64,000 nt of DNA from positions 17,344,378 through 17,408,377 of the forward strand of contig NC_061121.1 of the NCBI RefSeq assembly GCF_002878395.1, read 5' to 3'. Shown here piece by piece: positions 57,914 through 64,000 of this stretch. The notes under the pieces were generated by a model, which was not told the DNA's origin, searched no databases, and saw nothing but the letters and a program-made list of their open reading frames with translations. This stretch comes from Capsicum annuum (Eukaryota > Streptophyta > Magnoliopsida > Solanales > Solanaceae). The position numbers and the translations under genes were made by a program. The first letter of the stretch is position 1, and every line of letters starts with the position of its first letter.

Positions 57914-59319
57914 TAGTATATATAAAAGGGAGAATGTAATTTTTGGGTGATTATTTGATTACATTTCAACTAAATCTTACCAATTAAAAAACTCACTTAA
58001 AAATTTGCCCCTATAATTATCTTTTATTACTTTCTATACTACATAAAAGTCAAAGAACATTCAAGCCTTTTTGGTAAATACAGGATTTCTAAAACTTCAA
58101 AAATGATGCATATACGGTAGCATTTTCATATATTCTTTTCATATATTTCATTTTTGCCTTTAATATATTTCTTTATTAGTTGAATTGCTACATTCATTTT
58201 GATAAGTTTAGAGGACTTCAAAAACCTTTTAAAATGCTTAAGAAAGTGAACTTTGATAAAACTTTTAAGAAATTATTGCTTTAGAAATTCAGAATAAAAA
58301 TTTGTATTTTTTTTTAAATTTTCACTTGCCATAATTCGTCTCACGAGAGTTAATCTGATTAATTTTTTAAACTAAATTATTATATATATAAGTGAGAATC
58401 CTCACTTTCATCGTCATCACATTGTGATTTCATCTTACGAGGGGACTACACACATGGCTGCTTTTTTGCTATATAACTTCATTTTGGCTTTTATTCATTT
58501 TCTTATAGCCATTTCAATTTTTGCCTTTCATTTTTACTTTTTATTTGTTTCTTATATTAAAAATTTATTATTTTATTTGCTTGTTTCAACTAATCATAAA
58601 AGGGTATTTTAATTTTTTTCTATTTCCCTTCGATCTTTTCTAAAGAATTTCACATGGATCTTTTTAATTGGTCAATTTTTTTTTTAATTTTTATTAATTT
58701 TTCTTCTTCTTTATCTTAAAAGTATTTGTCACATTTCACTTTTCGAAAATTAAATTATATGCACTTTAATCAATATTTTAAAAAAACATCACTAAGTTGA
58801 TAAAAATGTTGCGATTTATAGTTTTTATTTTTCATAAAATATTTGAATATCTAATTTTTAATTTTAAATATTTAATTAATTTATCACAATGTAGCTCCAA
58901 ATCCTATCAAATAGTCTGAAATATAAAATGATGAAATCTTAACAACTTTTGAAGCAAAATTTTCTTTTATCACCGAAAACTATATCAACCTTTAATATTT
59001 TTGTTTCTTTAGTGACCTCATACGTGCTTATAAATAATAAAAAAAAAGATCAATCTGGTGCATTAAAACTCCCGATATGTATATAATTCGAAGAAAAATT
59101 ACATCACAAGAATCTATCGTACGCAATATCACCTTACGAGACTGTTTATAAAATATTCATCTTAAATTTTATTTAAAATATCTATAAATTTATTTGTTAA
59201 TGTTGATTTGGGCCATGCTTATGACACTAATTTGAAATACAAACCAGCAAAGCCATGACGTCATTGCTTTTATTGATCAACTTTAAGATCAACTTAAATC
59301 CCAACTTTTATTTTAGTGA

Positions 59320-59467
59320 GTGCATTTATATGTTTTATATCTATTTTTGTATATTTTTTTATGTAATTATGTCTATTCCGCATCGAGTTTACTGGGTGCC
59401 CAAAATTACAAGTAGGTCCGCCCTGCCAGGACCCTATACATCTTATCTCAGGTAGGTCCGCCCCTGT
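59320..59467. mobile_element. hAT-type MITE right part, upstream of the UGT gene
   Basis: CTGGGTGCCCAAAATTACAA, GTAGGTCCGCCC (twice, 59412 and 59452) and the terminus CCGCCCCTG, as in the family at 52885. Left end not identified. Confidence 0.5.
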
Positions 59468-59659
59468 CATGTTCCACCTATGCCATGACATCATCATTTT
59501 CATTCTTTTCTTCTTTCATGGGATTCATAATTGGTGATCAACACAGATATGGTCTTCTATATAACCAATCAAAAGGGTAGCAATAACAGTCCAATCCACA
59601 AAGTTCAGTTTCAGTATCAAAGTTCAAGTTTGTATAAGCCTTTGAGCCAAAAAAGAAAA

Positions 59660-62235
59660 ATGACAAGTAGCAAGAAAATAGAGTTAATCTTCATTCCTTC
59701 TCCAGGAGTTGGTCATTTAGTGTCCACAGTAGAAATGACAAAGCTTCTCATAACTAGAGAAAAACACATGTCCATTACAGTCCTCATCATGCAATTACCT
59801 CATGACAACAAGATCTCTTCGTATATCAAATCAGTCGCCAATTTCAGTCCGCGTTTGAAATTCATTCAACTCCCTCAGGATGACTCTGTGTTGCAGCTAC
59901 TTCAGAGCAATCTTTTCATCTTGTTTGTTGCTGGTCATAAGCCTGCAGTTAGAGATGTTGTTGCTGAAATTATCAAGTCACAATCACATATTACACTAGC
60001 AGGTATTCAAATTAATTTCACTTATGATGATTGTTTAACTTTATCTGTCCAGGGATTTTGTTCAGTGATAAGCACACAACTTGTGATTTATAGATTAGAT
60101 ATTCACGGCCGTAGCGTATAACATCTTATGTTGCTGAACTTATCATATTTCATACAATGGAATACACATCAGGTCTCATGTAAAAATCCTTCTTAAAATG
60201 AGGATATTTTCCTTGGAATACACATCAGACAAAAGTTTGGTATTTCCTACCATGCCAATTTATGTGGCACTTTGTGGATTTCGAAGGCCAAACAGTTTTT
60301 TTTACCGCGATATTTTCATATGCCTTTTTAAGTATTTGAAATTATTAGTTATTGTGACTTATAGCTCTTTTTACGTAGTCTTAAAATGCAAGTTTTATTT
60401 CAAAAATCTTAAAAGATTCTATACCTGAATTCATGGTACAAATTTAAAACTATGACTCTCAAAATCTGAATGATACCACATGCTACATAAGTTGGGACAG
60501 AGGGAGTATTTAGGTTGAGTAAACTTCTTTTTTTGTGTGTGTTACAGTGGATAAAGGTTAGTAACTATACGTGAAATTAACATGCAGGTATTGTCATCGA
60601 CATGTTTTGCACCTCTATGATAGACGTGGCCAATGAATTTGAGCTACCAACCTATATATTCTACACCTGTGGTGCAGCCACTCTCGGTCTTATGTTCCAT
60701 TTACAAAACCTTAGTGATGAATTTAACAGAGATATTACTAATTACAAAGATGAACCTGAAGCAGAACTTTCTATATCAACATATTTCAATCCATTTCCAG
60801 CAAAATGTTTGCCCTCTGGAGTGTTGGACACGGAAGATGGAGCCACCATTCTCGATCTTACACGAAGGTTTCGAGAAACCAAAGGCATTATGATAAACAC
60901 ATTTGTTGAACTCGAGCCCCATGCAATAAAATCCCTTTCAAGAGACAAGAATATACCACCGGTATACCCTGTCGGACCCGTGTTGAACCTTAATAACGTT
61001 CAAGGTGACAACTTGAGTTCATCAGACCAGAATATTAAGAAATGGTTAGATGATCAACCCCCTTCATCTGTAGCGTTCCTCTGTTTTGGTAGCGGAGGAA
61101 GTTTCGAAAAAGAGCAAGTTAAGGAAATAGCTTATGCTCTGGAGAATAGTGGGTGTCGGTTTTTGTGGTCATTGAGGCAACCACCACAGAAAGATGCAAA
61201 GCTTCCAAGTGACTATGAAAATCTTGAAGAAGTATTGCCAGAAGGGTTCTTGCAAAGAACACAAGGGATTGGAAAGGTATTGTTGTTGATTTTTTCTTCT
61301 TTTTATTTCATATGGTGTCAGGTCAATGCTTCATTCTCAAACTTTAACCTGAAATTTTGTGGTTAAGACTGAAGGGCTACTTATCATTCCACCATAAAGT
61401 TTGGCGGCGTTGATTTATTTTAAATGATTTAAAACTAGTGTGATAAAAAGAACAACATTTTTATAAAGAACAGCATATCCATTTTTTTCGTAACTTTATG
61501 TTTTTGGAATACGTTGTCACTTGTTATCTAGATAGAAAATCTACTCGAAGACAACGCATTTATAGAGCCTGTTTGGATTGGCTTATTTTAAGTGCTTTTA
61601 AGCACTTTTGTTTAGGAAAAATAGAGAAGTGCTTTTAAACAAACCAAGAAGTCATAAGTTAGAATTCTGAACTTATGGCTTATTAAGCCAAAAGCTATAA
61701 GCCCATCCACACAGGCTCATAGTGTACCATTATCTTTTCACATCCACACTTCATTTTATCTTTTGTTACTTGCTAATCATAGCATCTTATTATCTCCAAT
61801 TCTACTATTTGCCTACAGGTGATAGGATGGGCACCTCAGTTGGCAATTTTATCTCACAAAGCAGTGGGAGGCTTTGTGTCACATTGTGGATGGAACTCGA
61901 GTTTGGAAAGCATTTATTTTGGAGTGCCAATGGCTACTTGGCCAATGTACGCAGAGCAGCAAGCGAATGCATTTCAATTGGTTAAGGATTTGGGAATGGC
62001 AGTCGAGATTAAATTGGATTACAGAAAGGATCCGAAAGTGACGATGGGCCAAGAATTTATAGTGAAAGCAGAGGAGATTGAGAAAGCAATAAGGGAACTT
62101 ATGGACCCGGAAAATAAAATCCGAATTAAAGTAAAAGAGATGAAGGAGAAGAGTAGAGCAGCAACCATGGAAGGTGGCTCTTCTTACACGTCTATTGGAG
62201 GTTTCATCCAGAGTATCATGGAGAATACTCGATGA
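59660..62235 (+). CDS. UDP-glycosyltransferase, UGT71 type
   Basis: Exons 59660-60002, 60588-61276 and 61819-62235 join in phase (GCAG/GTATTG and AAG/GTG) to 482 aa, the normal family length. N-terminal [20 protein letters not shown] has the catalytic His19; its partner Asp119 lies in [18 protein letters not shown], created by the first splice. [32 protein letters not shown] and the complete 44-residue PSPG box (Trp348 to Gln391, [20 protein letters not shown] onward) follow. Trp at box position 22 and Gln at 44 favour UDP-glucose. Cytosolic enzyme that glycosylates small acceptors (phenolics, flavonoids, terpenoid or hormone-like molecules in UGT71 members); acceptor not predictable. Start chosen because UGT71 proteins begin about 10 residues before FIPSP; in-frame ATGs upstream add a tail without homology. 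Two introns with MITEs are unusual, as most UGT71 genes have none or one. Confidence 0.93.
60240..60513. mobile_element. Stowaway-like MITE in UGT intron 1
   Basis: Right end GGGACAGAGGGAGTA. Its inverse (CCCAACTTATGTAGCATGTG) parallels the left CCAATTTATGTGGCACTTTG; ends are diverged inverted repeats. Confidence 0.65.
61564..61719. mobile_element. Tourist/PIF-like MITE in UGT intron 2
   Basis: GAGCCTGTTTGGATTGGCTT and GCCCATCCACACAGGCTC as inverted ends, flanked by ATA on both sides; AAGTGCTTTTAAGCACTTTT inside. Same family as 44547. Confidence 0.85.
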
Positions 62236-62473
62236 TTAGCCGTTTTTTCTGGCTAATAGCACTGGATATATGACAGTATAATAATACAATTTATGTGCAT
62301 TTTGTAGTTTGATCGATATAGTTGGTTATGCACCCTCGTTCTAAGTTATTAGTAAAGGTTTTGCCTATGCTGAGCACAACCCAAAATTGTGTTGGTTGTT
62401 GTAATATCTTTTCTTAATCTCAATTTGTTTCATGTGACATCAAACTACAGGCTCCTATTAACTCTGCAATAAA

Positions 62474-62569
62474 CTATAACATACAATCATGTAACTTTTT
62501 GTCGGAATTTTCTTTCCCATAGTCAACATGTTGTCGTTGTTGTATCGAATGAAATTGTAAAAAAGGTTC
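62474..62569 (-). CDS. Candidate last coding exon of the SOSS-B-like gene
   Basis: An acceptor CACCAAGTAG at 62570-62579 would give, in phase with the exon ending at 62667, a 31-residue tail starting EPFLQFHSIQQRQHV and a stop at 62474-62476. The intron would be 97 bp with a CTGTAAT branch-like site. No homology supports the tail; another exon choice is possible. Confidence 0.3.
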   Translation of the reverse strand, partial: EPFLQFHSIQQRQHVDYGKENSDKKLHDCML

Positions 62570-62666
62570 CTACTTGGTGTTGATTACAGTCATACAACTT
62601 GAGATGCTCTTTTGCTCAAGTTAGGAAAAATACAATCATTGAGGAAGAGAGTATACAGGAAAGTAC

Positions 62667-63101
62667 CTTTCCGAGATAAGATTGCCCAATACTCGATGCA
62701 TTGGTGGGAAGAAAAAATTTCTCCGTTTTGGGATCAGAGGTCCAAGGTAACTCGCTCATGTTTGGTTTCTCCACATAGGCCATGGTAAACTCTCCCATCT
62801 TTTCCGCCTTGCCTCGCCAACCTGCCCTTAACACATGCTTCTTGTTGAGGTACGAAAAGATCCCATTTTCCAACCGGATAATATCCCCAGGCTCAAAAGC
62901 ATCGCATTCATCACCCCACATTTGAAATTGAACTGCAGCTGTCTCATCTGCTACTAATGCCAGACAGGTCTTTTGTTGCTCTTCTACACCTGTCCTACCT
63001 TTGTTTTTTTGAGACAAAGCTATCCTCCCTTTCTCCAAAACAATAAATTTTGTGTTTATATTGTTCTCAGCTGCTGGTACGATGTCTTTTAGAGACTGCA
63101 T
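62667..63101 (-). CDS. SOSS complex subunit B homolog (OB-fold ssDNA-binding protein)
   Basis: The exon 63124-62667 has an acceptor GTTGCAG upstream and a donor GTACTT after GGAAAG. Start ATG at 63101 gives MQSLKDIVPAAENNINTKFI, then VLEKGRIALSQKNKGRTGVE, TCLALVADETAAVQFQMWGD, FEPGDIIRLENGIFSYLNKK, HVLRAGWRGKAEKMGEFTMA and PNMSELPWTSDPKTEKF. This is a single OB fold (beta-barrel around residues 10-115), as in the human SSB1/2 subunit of the SOSS complex that senses single-stranded DNA in repair. Plant homologs are annotated the same way; nuclear, role inferred. The last exon or exons lie between here and the UGT end; the two genes converge. The upstream exon in 63130-64000 is non-coding leader by inference. 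Confidence 0.8.
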
Positions 63102-63129
63102 CCTCTTGCAATATGATAAAATGTCTGCA

Positions 63130-64000
63130 ACCAAAGGCAAAAAAGATAACAAAATACTAGAAAAAATTTAGCTTTTAAAATTAGAAAAAAAACATTAAAC
63201 TTTTTCCGCACTATTTTCTCAATCAAGAAAAGAGGTACCCATATATTTTTCAATTTAATGAATTTTTTTTCACAATTTCTTGGTCATATTTACTATATTC
63301 TCCTGATTATGTAATATGTGATCTCTTGAACAGATTACTTAAATGACAAGAACTTTTAATACGGCTTTCTATCAAACATGTGGAGTGCATAGGTTGTGAC
63401 AGAATTTCACATTACCTCGAACCACAAGAACACCAAATTTATGACTCAGAATTATTTAATTCAAAACGCAAGTAGATACTGAAAGCCTCTAGGAACTTCG
63501 CCTTCAAAAACCTAGTTGACGTAGAAAGTTCAGTTTGGAATTTCGTGGCTGTTGATGGAACTATGATGTGAATTCATGTGTATGTTATCTCATTTGTTTG
63601 TTAATGAAAAGGACTAAAGATTATATGATAATAATAAGATTAATAAAACTTTGTTGTATATTATCCTGATCTCAGAAACAAATGACTGGTTATCATTGCA
63701 CGTTCTTTTTTAGCAGTTGTGACTTATAATTGTTTAAAGTATTTGTTTGACTCTTGCTGGTTGATGTAACTGGTAAGTCACCAGATTGACACTTAGGTTG
63801 TTGTTGGACTATAATGTTACGAAATAATTCGGAGAAAGTTGGAAACTGTAGAACGAAATTGCAAAGAATTATTCATCATGTGGCTGATATATTATCTATT
63901 CAATTATCTACCGGGATCTCATCTGTGGGCGGCTTTTAAAAGGCTATCATTTGTATGACGAGATGCTAACCTAGGTCTGTACATTCCAACAGGCCTCCTT
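63130..64000 (-). other. 5' intron/leader region of the SOSS-B-like gene
   Basis: No further in-phase coding exon was seen; the region is AT-rich with weak splice-like sites. It probably contains the non-coding first exon and promoter, position not determined. Confidence 0.35.

Larger units (their letters stand above)
53530..59500. other. Gene-free AT-rich interval with Helitron-like ends
   Basis: Between the divergent 5' end of RBCMT and the UGT start. A (TA)n microsatellite lies at 53922-53960. Repeated termini are listed separately. A MITE-like segment at 56282-56857 (GAGGTGGCTCAAGG ... CCATCCTTG) is uncertain. No gene seen. Confidence 0.5.

Noticed and set aside
59550..59659. Upstream in-frame ATGs for the UGT gene
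   Set aside because: The extension lacks homology and family members begin about ten residues before the FIPSPGVGH motif.

Overview
This is a plant nuclear window, AT-rich and repeat-dense, with spliced GT-AG genes. The short interspersed elements ending in the GTTGTTG-type tail with the GCGTACACTCTACC core (TS/SolS family), the CAGAGGCGGAGCTAG hAT MITEs and the DUF1985/Ulp1-carrying MULEs all point to the Solanaceae. The MULE proteins look most like pepper copies I remember, but no species call can be proven here.

Layout. 1-959 (minus) is the 5' part of a gene whose 73 N-terminal residues can be assembled from three exons but which I do not recognise. 2412-6793 is a MULE relic (element A) with near-matching 9-bp flanks, holding both ends of a Ulp1-like protease gene in a sea of CATATG-type palindromes. 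8619-8786 is a clean hAT MITE. 10034-12680 is a three-level nest: a LINE relic is split by a Stowaway-like MITE, which is split by a 1754-bp Helitron inserted exactly between A and T. 12.7-35.9 kb is a large accessory block: two oppositely oriented, decayed DUF1985/Ulp1 genes, a GRF zinc finger fragment, a hAT element with an 8-bp duplication, a 173-bp tandem repeat, a roughly 1-kb-arm fold-back interrupted by a 2.4-kb chromovirus-type LTR, and a broken MULE transposase with SWIM and knuckle remnants. Thirteen clusters of a 16-20 bp palindromic motif (ATCTGTTGCAACAGAT and variants) run through this block.

36.6-53.5 kb is genic: a complete O-fucosyltransferase-family gene (40101-48028, plus, 8 coding exons, 496 aa) faces tail-to-tail a complete chloroplast Rubisco large-subunit/aldolase lysine methyltransferase (53468-48803, minus, 6 exons, 480 aa). 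Their introns are loaded with SINE copies. 53.9-58.4 kb is an AT-rich run of end-to-end Helitron-like termini. 59660-62235 (plus) is a complete three-exon UGT71-type glycosyltransferase of 482 aa with MITEs in both introns, followed tail-to-tail by a SOSS-B-like OB-fold gene (62667-63101, minus). The host genes are unrelated housekeeping/metabolic genes and do not form a pathway; the mobile fraction forms one family story (MULEs with Ulp1-like cargo and self-complementary motif arrays).

All splice sites were assembled by eye from reading frame, phase and GT/AG; transposon boundaries are exact only where a target-site duplication or an empty-site comparison is stated.
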